Shown here: piece by piece, positions 1 through 8,617 of the stretch | How positions within the stretch are numbered: position 1 is the first letter of the stretch | Layout of the letters: the number at the start of each line of letters is the position of its first letter | Source: Sphingobacterium faecale | GTDB taxonomy: Bacteria; Bacteroidota; Bacteroidia; Sphingobacteriales; Sphingobacteriaceae | NCBI RefSeq assembly: GCF_016746095.1 | Contig: NZ_JAERTY010000005.1 | Location: forward strand, 248,001-312,000 | Direction: 5' to 3' | Length of the DNA stretch: 64,000 nt | Notes under the pieces: generated by a model | Database searches by the model: none | What the model was told of the DNA's origin: nothing | The model's input: only the letters and a program-made list of their open reading frames with translations | Program-made: the position numbers and the translations under genes

Positions 1-1
1 T

Positions 2-817
2 GTTAACTTTGTACATGACCAAGGAAGTCTGATAGGTATCCAATTAGCCCATGCTGGCCGAAAAGCATCAACTGATAAGCCATGGATTAGCCGTGCTCAA
101 ATTGCTCCTGACCAAAAAAATGGATGGCAAACGGTCGCTCCCTCTCCTATTCCTTACCATCCACAGGAGACACAACCACGTATGTTGAGCAAATCTCAAA
201 TTCAAGAGTTGGTACATGCGTTTCGGTCCGCTGCGGTTCGCGCTGTCGAAATAGGCTACGATGTAATCGAGTTGCATGCCGCTCATGGTTATCTCATCCA
301 TCAGTTTCTATCACCTTTAACCAATCAACGAACCGACGAGTATGGCGGTTCTTTTGAGAATAGAACCCGTTTTTTACTTGAAATTATAAGTGCGGTACTA
401 CCTGTCGTAGAAAATCGTTCGCTATGGATCCGTATCTCTGCTACCGACTGGGCGGATGGAGGTTGGGATGTACTGGAGTCCATAAAACTTGTTGAAGTTG
501 TTAAAACCATGGGGGTTGAAGTAGTGGATGTCTCTTCGGGAGGAGCTGTTAGGCATCAGCAAATTATGGTTAAAGAGAATTATCAGGTGCCTTTCGCACA
601 ACGGATCAAAGAAGAAACAGGACTATTAACAGGAACTGTAGGTTTAATAAAAAGCGCTGAAGTAGCAGACCGTATTATCGAACAAAAGAAAGCAGATATT
701 ATTCTTATTGGAAGAGGCTTTTTACAGAATCCTCACCTTGTACTCCAATTTGCACACGATCTGCATGTTGATATTCCTTGGCTACCTCAGTATGTACGAG
801 GGAGAGAAACGTTTTAA
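2..817 (+). CDS. NADH:flavin oxidoreductase, Old Yellow Enzyme / YqjM type (5' partial)
   Basis: The reading frame is already open at base 2, so the N-terminus lies outside the window; about 271 residues are visible. Family hallmarks of the FMN-binding TIM barrel are present: an IQLAHAGRKA segment near the start, ELHAAHGYLIHQFLSP with the substrate-binding HxxH-type pair, then TDEYGGS and ENR, and late in the protein the phosphate-binding stretch ending IGRGFLQNP. This class reduces activated alkenes (enones, maleimides, nitro compounds) with NAD(P)H in the cytoplasm. The AHAGRKA signature points to the YqjM-like subgroup rather than the classical yeast OYE subgroup. The physiological substrate cannot be inferred. 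The next gene, a helicase, has its own upstream gap of 100 bp and looks unrelated. Confidence 0.9.
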   Translation, partial: VNFVHDQGSLIGIQLAHAGRKASTDKPWISRAQIAPDQKNGWQTVAPSPIPYHPQETQPRMLSKSQIQELVHAFRSAAVRAVEIGYDVIELHAAHGYLIHQFLSPLTNQRTDEYGGSFENRTRFLLEIISAVLPVVENRSLWIRISATDWADGGWDVLESIKLVEVVKTMGVEVVDVSSGGAVRHQQIMVKENYQVPFAQRIKEETGLLTGTVGLIKSAEVADRIIEQKKADIILIGRGFLQNPHLVLQFAHDLHVDIPWLPQYVRGRETF

Positions 818-917
818 TTAATATGTAATGTAACTTATATTTTAGTTTTCCACAGTTGAATGTAAACCGGCACTAAAGTTTATCGAAACTTGTATCTTCG
901 GTGAACACATCGTTTTC

Positions 918-3704
918 ATGATCACATTTTCAGGAATTCTAATAGTAATTTTTATTTTTCTTGCCACTTTAGTAATACGGGATAATTACTTAACGAATAG
1001 ACAGAAACATAACCTGGCGACGCGATATGCTGTGGAGTATAATGACTTCCTTAATCAATATAAGGAACAGATCAATAACATCATGGAGACCGTGGTTCCA
1101 TTTGCGAACGATTACTGTTCATTTTCGGACTTGCACGGCAAATTGCAATTTATCAAGAAGTCTCTACCTAGTCAAGTGATTCCGGAAGGCTATGTTTCAA
1201 CATGTAATCTGCACCGAGCCTATGATGATATTATTTATTTTTGCAATAATGCGGATTATCTTCGTAAAGCGCACAATAAAACATATATATATCAACAAAA
1301 GCTAAGACTTCAGCAATATTTTGCTACTTGTCTGTCACACCCTCTAGATCAGCAACAGGTTGATTCTATTCTTTGTGATGATGATAATACACTGGTCATT
1401 GCAGGAGCTGGCTGTGGTAAGACAACGACGGTACAAGGCAAAATACGCTATCTCTTGGATAAAAAACGGGCTACTCCAAAAGAAATATTATTGCTCTCTT
1501 TTGCCAAGAAGAACGTTGACGATCTCAAAGAGCGGGTCGGTCACTTGGGCATAGCATGTAAAACATTTCATAGCTTGGCTTACCACATCCTGAAAAGTAG
1601 TGGGAAAGAACCGCAAATGATTCTGCCCCGAGATGCAGAAAATCTAGCAATAGACATTCACCGACGTCTAACGAAAGATCAAAGTTACCTAGCTTCATTT
1701 AATGATTTTATTCTACATGGCTTGCATCCTATTAAAAGCCAGAATGACTTTAAAACCTATGCCGACTATATTCACTTTTTAAAAGACAGTGACTTTGAGT
1801 CGATCAAGGATCAGCTGGACAAGCGCAAATACCTTGCAAGTGGCAGATCGACAAATAATAGGACTAATCTGATCAAAAATGGTGAGCATTGCTATATTGC
1901 CAACTTCTTGTTTATACACGGCATTCCCTATTCTTATGAGCTACCTTATCCCTATCTAGGAGAAGCACGGAAAGATGAGCGTTACAATAAACATAAGAAA
2001 AGATATAAGCCTACCTTTACGATATATTTAAATGGATATGATGAAAACAGTATAAGCACATCCAGCAATCCCAAGGATCATACTCTTTTTCTTGATCACA
2101 GTCCTATATCACATATTGAAGGCACCCCCAGTTTCTTTGACAGTGCTGGTGATAATAGCCAAACTGAAGTTTATCAGGATTTAGTGCGTTGGAGGCGAGA
2201 GTTACATGACTGGGCGGATACGAAATACATGGAGTCCTATAGTTTCGAATTTATCGAACGGACAATCGAGGAGAATTTAATTGTCAATCTTCAATCGCAT
2301 GGCGTCCGTATGGCCCGAAAATCTAATGTTGAAGTTTATAAGATATTAGAAGAAGCTTATGGTAAAGAAATTGATACCGTTCTTCAGCTAGCGATCACTT
2401 GTATAAACCTATTTAAATCCAATGATAGAAACGTAGAAGAGATTGTTGCCAAAAATAGACTGCTCTTCGAGCAAGCGCCAGAACTAATTGATAGAAACAA
2501 TGCTTTCTTAGCGATTATTTCTAAGGTTTACAAAGGTTATCAAGAAGAATTGACTGTGTCAAGCAGAATGGATTTCAATGATCTAATCAATCAAGCCAGC
2601 TCGATTATGACCACGGGAACATATCAACATTGCTATCGCTATATTATTGTTGACGAATTCCAAGATATTTCAATAAGCAGATGCAAACTGTTGCAAATGT
2701 TAAAAAGGCAACAGTACTGCAAGATCTTCGCTGTTGGAGATGATTGGCAATCCATAAATCGTTTTTCGGGAAGCGATCTGACTCTACTTAAGCAGTTTCC
2801 GGATTTTTTCGGTCATACTGTTGTTAGAAAGATAGAAACCACCTATCGTTTCGCAGATCCGTTGCTCTGTATTTCTTCCAGTTTTATCCTAAAGAATCCT
2901 AATCAGGAAAAAAAAACACTTAGAAATCCACATCAATACAAAACAAAGCTCCTGATTGACTATAGTAAAAAAAACAAGCGAAGTATTAACCAGAACCTCT
3001 TAGGTATATTGCAGAAACTATACGCAGAATACGGGAGCGCCTTAGCTAATAAGTCAATTCTTCTTTTAGGCCGGTATCAACATGATATAAACAAAATTAC
3101 GGATACGTCAGATTTTCTTGTAAAACGAACAGAATCCTCCGTCCAGGTAAACACTATACTGCGTAACATAGTCGTTGACAATAATGGGCACACCACACAC
3201 AGCAATCAATTTCACTTAAAAAAGGAACTTCCTTTTTACACCGTACATAAATCCAAGGGGCTGGAGTGTGACATTGCTATTTTGATCAATTGCGAAAGTG
3301 GGAAGTACGGATTTCCTGCAGAATTAAAGGACGACCCCTTATTGAGCTTACTTTTGACGGGAGACGATGATTATCCAAATGGCGAAGAACGTCGTGCTTT
3401 TTATGTAGCGATGACACGCGCTAGGGAGAAATGTTACTTTCTTGCGGATAAGGACAAACAGTCTAAGTTTATAAGGGAATTGTACACCGATTATATCAAC
3501 GTTACCCCTGAGGGCCACAAATGCCCGCATTGTGGTGGAGAACTTCAATATATCAAAAATGTAAAGGGCAAAAACGGATTGGCCCAAATGTTTGGTTGCA
3601 GTAACTTTAGATATGGTTGCGATTATTTAGACTTTAGACGAGTCCCCTCTACGGTTCTATCAAACAAGACGATGAATCTAAAAAATAATGACGTCTCTTA
3701 CTAG
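918..3704 (+). CDS. Superfamily 1 UvrD/HelD-type DNA helicase with N-terminal membrane segment and C-terminal zinc finger
   Basis: A 928-residue ATP-dependent 3'-5' DNA helicase. Residues about 5-21 are a continuous hydrophobic stretch (ILIVIFIFLATLVI), suggesting membrane anchoring. Walker A is AGAGCGKTT near residue 163, followed by FHSLAYHIL (motif Ia region). Walker B is VDEFQD near residue 579, then GDDWQSINRF (motif III), TYRF (IV), VHKSKGLECD (V) and YVAMTRAREK (VI). From residue 869 a CPHCGG...CSNFRYGC module resembles the topoisomerase-type C4 zinc finger seen in helicase IV-like proteins. Gene order gives no partner, so repair or recombination is inferred from family only. A TAnCTTCG sequence at 893-900 could be the -7 promoter element. 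ATG 918 is chosen because it precedes the membrane segment. Confidence 0.9.
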   Translation: MITFSGILIVIFIFLATLVIRDNYLTNRQKHNLATRYAVEYNDFLNQYKEQINNIMETVVPFANDYCSFSDLHGKLQFIKKSLPSQVIPEGYVSTCNLHRAYDDIIYFCNNADYLRKAHNKTYIYQQKLRLQQYFATCLSHPLDQQQVDSILCDDDNTLVIAGAGCGKTTTVQGKIRYLLDKKRATPKEILLLSFAKKNVDDLKERVGHLGIACKTFHSLAYHILKSSGKEPQMILPRDAENLAIDIHRRLTKDQSYLASFNDFILHGLHPIKSQNDFKTYADYIHFLKDSDFESIKDQLDKRKYLASGRSTNNRTNLIKNGEHCYIANFLFIHGIPYSYELPYPYLGEARKDERYNKHKKRYKPTFTIYLNGYDENSISTSSNPKDHTLFLDHSPISHIEGTPSFFDSAGDNSQTEVYQDLVRWRRELHDWADTKYMESYSFEFIERTIEENLIVNLQSHGVRMARKSNVEVYKILEEAYGKEIDTVLQLAITCINLFKSNDRNVEEIVAKNRLLFEQAPELIDRNNAFLAIISKVYKGYQEELTVSSRMDFNDLINQASSIMTTGTYQHCYRYIIVDEFQDISISRCKLLQMLKRQQYCKIFAVGDDWQSINRFSGSDLTLLKQFPDFFGHTVVRKIETTYRFADPLLCISSSFILKNPNQEKKTLRNPHQYKTKLLIDYSKKNKRSINQNLLGILQKLYAEYGSALANKSILLLGRYQHDINKITDTSDFLVKRTESSVQVNTILRNIVVDNNGHTTHSNQFHLKKELPFYTVHKSKGLECDIAILINCESGKYGFPAELKDDPLLSLLLTGDDDYPNGEERRAFYVAMTRAREKCYFLADKDKQSKFIRELYTDYINVTPEGHKCPHCGGELQYIKNVKGKNGLAQMFGCSNFRYGCDYLDFRRVPSTVLSNKTMNLKNNDVSY

Positions 3705-3807
3705 AAGCATCGCTGATTGCTTTTATTAAGATATTTGTAGATATTCGCGGTTTAAGCTCTTTACGAGAGCGTCACTTAGACATCCGTATGTCAACAAAGG
3801 ATTAAAA

Positions 3808-4776
3808 ATGTACGAGAATTTTCAGACGATCATTATTATTATTGCTGCTATAGCATTATTTGTCTTTGCCTTACAAAGTTTTAGCAAAGAGATTGATAAT
3901 CTTGGTACCGAACGTCTCGCCAAATGGATGAGTAAGATCACTAATCTTCCACTCGGTGGATTCTTAACGGGTGGGATCTTCACAGCAATAGTACAATCCA
4001 GCACGCTTGTTTCTACACTTACGGTGTCCTTGGTCAATGCAGGTATCATTACTTTTAGAGACAGTATAATGATTTTGTTAGGGACCAATATCGGAACCAC
4101 ATCGACAGCATGGATCGTTTCTATAAACTCAGATTTTATCGGTCCGTTTTTTATAGTATTAGGTTCTTTGATGAGCATGTTCCCTTCTCGGATAGCGATT
4201 GCAGGTAAATCAGTTTTTTTCTTTGGATTTATATTTTTCTCGTTAGCTTTTATAGGTGATGCTATGGAGCCTATAAAAAACAATGCCTATCTTATAGAAG
4301 TACTATCCAAGGCCGCTAACCCTTTGTTGGGTATTATATACGGTATTATTATTACGGTGATCATTCAATCTAGTTCTGTAGTGATTGGGTTAGTAATCGT
4401 GCTATTGGCACAAGGAACTATTAGCATTGAGGCCTCTATCCCCATTGTAGTAGGTGCCAATATAGGTACGACATCGACGGCATTGTTAGTTAGCCTCAAG
4501 TATTCTTCAATAGCTAAACTTGTAGCTTGGGCAGCTTCCGCTTTTAATATTATTGGTGTACTTATTATGTTCCCTTTCTTTGGAACATTACAAAATATTG
4601 CGGTTTCCTTCAGTGCTGTTCCCTCACTCCAGGTAGCAATGGCTTATACCCTAAGCAACACCTTTACCTCCATATTTTTTTTGCTGTTGATCGAACCTAC
4701 TTTAAAATGGCTACAGAGTCACCGATGGTATAAGCCCGATTTTACAGAAGACGTAAAAAAAGTGGAGCCTCACTAG
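3808..4776 (+). CDS. Na+/phosphate cotransporter family protein, short form without PhoU domain
   Basis: An integral membrane protein of 322 residues with the two inverted repeats diagnostic of the Na/Pi cotransporter (NptA/PNaS) family. The first repeat has TAIVQSSTLVSTLTVSLV (about residues 60-77) followed by LLGTNIGTTSTAWIVS; the second has TVIIQSSSVVIGLVIVLL (about 187-204) followed by VVGANIGTTSTALLVS. The QSS motifs bind substrate and sodium. Many bacterial members carry a C-terminal PhoU-like domain; this one stops after the transmembrane core with a short charged tail. It probably imports phosphate coupled to Na+, or moves another anion. It stands alone between the helicase and the baeRF gene. 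Confidence 0.88.
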   Translation: MYENFQTIIIIIAAIALFVFALQSFSKEIDNLGTERLAKWMSKITNLPLGGFLTGGIFTAIVQSSTLVSTLTVSLVNAGIITFRDSIMILLGTNIGTTSTAWIVSINSDFIGPFFIVLGSLMSMFPSRIAIAGKSVFFFGFIFFSLAFIGDAMEPIKNNAYLIEVLSKAANPLLGIIYGIIITVIIQSSSVVIGLVIVLLAQGTISIEASIPIVVGANIGTTSTALLVSLKYSSIAKLVAWAASAFNIIGVLIMFPFFGTLQNIAVSFSAVPSLQVAMAYTLSNTFTSIFFLLLIEPTLKWLQSHRWYKPDFTEDVKKVEPH

Positions 4777-5004
4777 AGGTCCGATATATCACATAAAACC
4801 GTTATGTCTATGTTGTTTTAGTTATTACTAAGTTCAATATCAGGGAACACTTTCGTGCTCTAGCCCGGATTAAAAAATCTAATATTACCTAAAAATTAGA
4901 CTAGAAATTCTATATACCGAGCCTTTCTTAACACTGCAAGACAAAACATTTTTTACTTTCTGCTGTTGTTTTCATATACTATTATGTAATAAAATTTGAT
5001 ATTT

Positions 5005-6081
5005 ATGGCATTACAACGACAGCTCCAAGAGCTTGCTGAAAAACAATCTATGATTTCTGTTACTTTATCGCTCAATACACATCGGACCCACCCCGATAGC
5101 GCACAGGATTCCATTATGTTAAAAAACCTTATCAACGAAGCGAAACAGACAATTCTACAGCAATTTGATAAACGCACTGCACATGCTGTTTTAAACAAAC
5201 TTGATGAACTTCCAGATCGCGTAGATGTACGCAATAATTTAGATAGTCTACATCTGTTTGTCAGTACCGACACATTGTCCATTATCCGTTCTCCTTGGTC
5301 CATTGAAAAAAACAGTGTTACCGTGGGCAATAGATTTGCTATTGCTCCCCTATTGAAAATGGCCAATCGAAGTTACGCGTATTATATACTGTTACTATCA
5401 CAAAACGATACCCGAGTTTTTGAAGTAGCGGAAGACAACGTCACCCAGGAAATCAAGAATGAGGATTTTCCATTTGAAAATCCCTTATTTATCCGGGAAC
5501 CTATACGTCGTAGCGATGCACGTACAGTGGACAATCACGTGCGCGAATATTTCAATCATGTCGATAAAGGAGCAGTTAAGCTCTACAATCAAACAAGCAT
5601 GCCCTTTCTGGTCATCAGTCTAGACGAAAACTATACAGTCCTACAACAGGTAGCTGATAAAAAAGACATTTATATTGGACACAGTCCTGTTAACTATAAC
5701 AAAACCACGTCATATGATCTTGCCAAGCAGGCTTGGAATACGGTAATAGAACTGCAGCATCAGGAAAGGACTCGTGCGATCGACACTCTGCGGGCTGGTG
5801 TTTCTCAAGGGCGGGTTCTGACCGATTTACAAGAGATATACTGGGCAGCACTAGATGGCAATGCTGCCCTCCTGATCGTACACGGAGACTTCCAACAAGC
5901 CGTAAACAAAGTTGGAGAAAGGGACATCGAGCTTATCGACGAAAAGGAAAGCTCTCCTCTTGATTACGATATTGTGAGTGCCATTGCGTGGAACGTACGT
6001 TCGAAAAATGGCCGTGTTGTATTCACTCAACAAGATCAGCTAAAAGAGCTTGGTGATATTGCACTGTTAACACGGTATTAG
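5005..6081 (+). CDS. Bacterial archaeo-eukaryotic release factor family 3 (baeRF3) protein
   Basis: A soluble protein of 358 residues that resembles the baeRF family 3 group, bacterial relatives of archaeo-eukaryotic release factor and Pelota-like domains. Recognition rests on overall pattern: an N-terminal helical start (LQELAEKQ), a central RNase-H-like segment YAYYILLLSQNDTRVFEV, and a C-terminal part LIVHGDFQQAV ... DYDIVSAIAWNVRSKNGRVV that matches the L7Ae-like end of eRF1-type proteins. Such proteins are proposed to act on stalled ribosomes, but the bacterial function is not settled. A TTG three codons upstream is possible; ATG 5005 is preferred. A strong terminator follows at once, so the gene is probably monocistronic. 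Confidence 0.75.
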   Translation: MALQRQLQELAEKQSMISVTLSLNTHRTHPDSAQDSIMLKNLINEAKQTILQQFDKRTAHAVLNKLDELPDRVDVRNNLDSLHLFVSTDTLSIIRSPWSIEKNSVTVGNRFAIAPLLKMANRSYAYYILLLSQNDTRVFEVAEDNVTQEIKNEDFPFENPLFIREPIRRSDARTVDNHVREYFNHVDKGAVKLYNQTSMPFLVISLDENYTVLQQVADKKDIYIGHSPVNYNKTTSYDLAKQAWNTVIELQHQERTRAIDTLRAGVSQGRVLTDLQEIYWAALDGNAALLIVHGDFQQAVNKVGERDIELIDEKESSPLDYDIVSAIAWNVRSKNGRVVFTQQDQLKELGDIALLTRY

Positions 6082-6088
6082 ACCTTAT

Positions 6089-6137
6089 AACTTATCCGTT
6101 GCATTCTCAAAAAACCGGAGAAGACAACGGATAAGTT
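6089..6137 (+). terminator. Intrinsic terminator after the baeRF3 gene
   Basis: A perfect 13-bp stem (AACTTATCCGTTG at 6089-6101 with CAACGGATAAGTT at 6125-6137) enclosing a second 5-bp stem (6104-6108 with 6118-6122), followed by TCTGTTT. It starts 7 bases after the stop codon. Confidence 0.8.
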
Positions 6138-6300
6138 TCTGTTTAACAGTATTATTGATTGTATACTATTTTTATTATTTTTACTTAAAAGTTTGGGGCT
6201 AAACATTTATATATGCGCTTCCAACATTTATTTTAGCTAGCAGCTATAATTTCTGTACCATCCCAAACCAATAGATATATCACCTTAGTTTATTTAAATC

Positions 6301-6873
6301 ATGACAACAAATCGACTGGAAGCTTTCAGTGACGGCGTTCTTGCAATCATTATCACAATAATGGTATTAGGTTTAGAAATCCCCAAAGGAAGTGATTTAA
6401 ATTCTTTATCTCCATTAGTACCAAAACTTCTTAACTATCTATTGAGTTTTATCTATGTGGGTATTTACTGGACCAATCATCACCACCTCTTTCAGGTCAT
6501 TCAAAAGGTCAATGGTACGGTCCTATGGCTTAATCTGTTGCTTTTATTCTTTCTTTCTCTATTGCCAATTTCGACCAACTGGCTTAGTGAAAATAATCAT
6601 GCAGCGTGGCCTGTCATAGTCTACGGCGTAGTATTGTTTTTAAGTAGTGTCGCTTTTGCTCTGATCGAAAAGTACGCGTTGCGACTCGACAGCCACAATG
6701 TAGCACTCCATCAATCCTTTAAAAACCGTAAGAAGGAAATAGTATCTACCTTACTGTATGCACTAGCTATTGCACTGGCATTTAGATTCCCTTATTTCAG
6801 TATATTCATTTACGCTTTTGTTGCTTGTCTTTGGATTGTTCCAGATCGTAGAATAGAAAAAATTTTGAAGTAA
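6301..6873 (+). CDS. TMEM175 / DUF1211 family membrane protein (putative K+ channel)
   Basis: A membrane protein of 190 residues with the family signature RLEAFSDGVLAIIITIMVL at residues 5-23, which in TMEM175 proteins lines the ion-conducting pore (the FSDG motif of helix 1). Further hydrophobic helices follow near residues 45-65 (with YWTNHHHLF), 75-90, 105-120 and 145-175. Bacterial TMEM175 proteins are tetrameric K+-selective leak channels. Some DUF1211 members have not been tested, so the channel role is by family only. It has its own upstream region of about 220 bp, and about 500 bp of non-coding DNA follows. Confidence 0.88.
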   Translation: MTTNRLEAFSDGVLAIIITIMVLGLEIPKGSDLNSLSPLVPKLLNYLLSFIYVGIYWTNHHHLFQVIQKVNGTVLWLNLLLLFFLSLLPISTNWLSENNHAAWPVIVYGVVLFLSSVAFALIEKYALRLDSHNVALHQSFKNRKKEIVSTLLYALAIALAFRFPYFSIFIYAFVACLWIVPDRRIEKILK

Positions 6874-7035
6874 TAAGGAAAAGTGGAAAGATTATTCCTT
6901 TTTTAAAAAAACCTTTGGATACCTGCCTAAATGACAAACGGACTAGTGAGCATTTCATCAGGATAAGAAATCCTATTGTACAACAATGATGAAACAAATC
7001 GACTACTCATAAAACAGAAACACGAGCAAAAAAAA

Positions 7036-7080
7036 GACCCTAAATCACCCTGATTATTAACACAGTAAGATTTAGGGGTC
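7036..7080 (-). terminator. Hairpin with T-run on the minus strand, no minus-strand gene above it
   Basis: GACCCTAAATC (7036-7046) pairs with GATTTAGGGGTC (7069-7080), with one bulged G. On the minus strand the hairpin runs into a run of Ts (As at 7029-7035 on the plus strand), the form of an intrinsic terminator. No minus-strand gene is found between here and 7376, so any transcript ending here would be a small RNA or antisense leader. The rest of the 6874-7376 gap holds a possible plus-strand -7 box TACTTTTG at 7085-7092 and the inverted repeat listed separately. Confidence 0.5.
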
Positions 7081-7188
7081 GAAATACTTTTGTTTATAAA
7101 TACTTCAAAAAAAATAACTAATTTTAGAATTAGATTCTTAAACTTTATAATCAAAGTAAAATATATGAATTGCATACTGGATTTATTT

Positions 7189-7251
7189 ATCCATCGTTAG
7201 CCTTTAAATTGACTTTACCAATCATAAACAGAAAAGATGCTAACAATGGAT
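7189..7251. promoter_or_regulatory. Inverted repeat in the leader of the galactose operon
   Basis: ATCCATCGTTAGC (7189-7201) and GCTAACAATGGAT (7239-7251) are inverted repeats matching at 12 of 13 positions and separated by 37 bases. They lie about 125-190 bases before the first gene of the operon. They could be half-sites for a galactose-responsive regulator or, if transcription starts at the TACTTTTG box upstream, a stem in the leader RNA. No galactose regulator gene is adjacent. Confidence 0.4.
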
Positions 7252-7376
7252 GTTTATAACTTTTTCAACGTGTTTTGACGACAAAAACTACTGATTAATA
7301 AGGCTAAGTAATATTTGAGTAAGTAACGATATAAAATAACCAATACTCACATATAAAAGTGATAGATAAATAGCTT

Positions 7377-8540
7377 ATGAAAAACAAATCTAGTTTTATT
7401 GGAATATTAGTTTTCATTAACCTCCTAGCAGCCTGTCAGCATTCACGAACAAAAAAAGACGTTTATAGTATTTCTACAGAAGCAAGAATGGACAGTACGT
7501 CTTTCGCAGGAAAAGTGAATGGAAAAGCTGTACAATTATACGAGTTAGAAAACAAAAATGGTATACAAGCCTACTTTACAAATTTCGGCGCTCGGATTGT
7601 GAGTCTTTACGTACCAGATAGAGATAACAACTTTCGTGATATCATACTTGGATTTTCTAAAGCAACTGACTATAACAATCCGAAAGAACCTTATTTTGGC
7701 GCTATAGTCGGTCCATTTGCCAACCGGATAGCAAAAGGGACTTTCGTCTTGGACGGAAATACTTATAACCTCCCAATAAACAACGGGATCAATACATTAC
7801 ACGGAGGTTTTAAGGGCGTTCATTTTGCAAACTGGCAAGTACAAACGGTAAATGATTCTTCCATAACCTTTGCTTACACACTACCCGACCGAGCTGAAGG
7901 ATTTCCTGGTAATATTTCTATGCAAGTAACCTACTTGTTAAATGATCAAAATGAGTTAACAATATCATATAAGGCACAATCGGATAAAACAACCGTTATC
8001 AATTTGACCAACCATGCTTATTTCAACCTAAATGGTGAAGGTAGCGGAACTATTTTAAATCATCAATTACAACTATTTGCAGATAAGTTTACACCTGTAG
8101 ACAGCACTTTGATCCCCACTGGAGAGCAGAAACCTGTACATGGAACGGCGTTCGATTTTACTGCCTTGAAGGCTATTGGTAGAGATATTAACGCAAGCGA
8201 TCAACAACTGCATTACGGAAAGGGATACGACCATAATTTTGTATTAAAAAAACAAACCGAAGATAAATGGTATAAAGCTGCTCATATAGTAGGCGATCAA
8301 TCAGGCATAGTTATGGATATATTCACTCAGGAGCCAGGTATGCAGTTTTACAGTGGAAATTTCATGAACGAACAGGTACGATTGAAAAACGGAGCGAAGG
8401 ATTCTTTCCGAACCGGATTTTGTTTAGAACCTCAGCATTTTCCGGATTCCCCCAACCAGCCAAATTTCCCATCTACGGAGTTACCCGTAGAAAAAATCTA
8501 TCAAAGTAAATCTCTTTACAGGTTTTCTGTTAAGTTTTAA
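7377..8540 (+). CDS. galM: Aldose 1-epimerase (galactose mutarotase), lipoprotein
   Basis: Catalyses beta- to alpha-D-galactose interconversion, feeding galactokinase. The 387-residue protein begins with a lipoprotein signal (hydrophobic core then LLAAC, lipidated Cys at residue 20), so it is predicted to sit outside the cytoplasm. The mature enzyme has the typical beginning TNFGARIVSLYVPD, then GPFANRIAKGTF, the LHGGFKG segment, the catalytic NHAYFNLNG (His/general acid) and near the end FCLEPQHFPDSPNQPNFPS with the conserved catalytic-base Glu. It is the first gene of a five-gene operon for galactoside use; an extracytoplasmic mutarotase fits beside the secreted GH2 enzyme next to it. Confidence 0.93.
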   Translation: MKNKSSFIGILVFINLLAACQHSRTKKDVYSISTEARMDSTSFAGKVNGKAVQLYELENKNGIQAYFTNFGARIVSLYVPDRDNNFRDIILGFSKATDYNNPKEPYFGAIVGPFANRIAKGTFVLDGNTYNLPINNGINTLHGGFKGVHFANWQVQTVNDSSITFAYTLPDRAEGFPGNISMQVTYLLNDQNELTISYKAQSDKTTVINLTNHAYFNLNGEGSGTILNHQLQLFADKFTPVDSTLIPTGEQKPVHGTAFDFTALKAIGRDINASDQQLHYGKGYDHNFVLKKQTEDKWYKAAHIVGDQSGIVMDIFTQEPGMQFYSGNFMNEQVRLKNGAKDSFRTGFCLEPQHFPDSPNQPNFPSTELPVEKIYQSKSLYRFSVKF

Positions 8541-8617
8541 ACAACAGCCCAACAGTATCCACACATCTATGCACTGTAAATAGCAAAATCTATTAACCAA
8601 TAAATCTTATACTTTTT

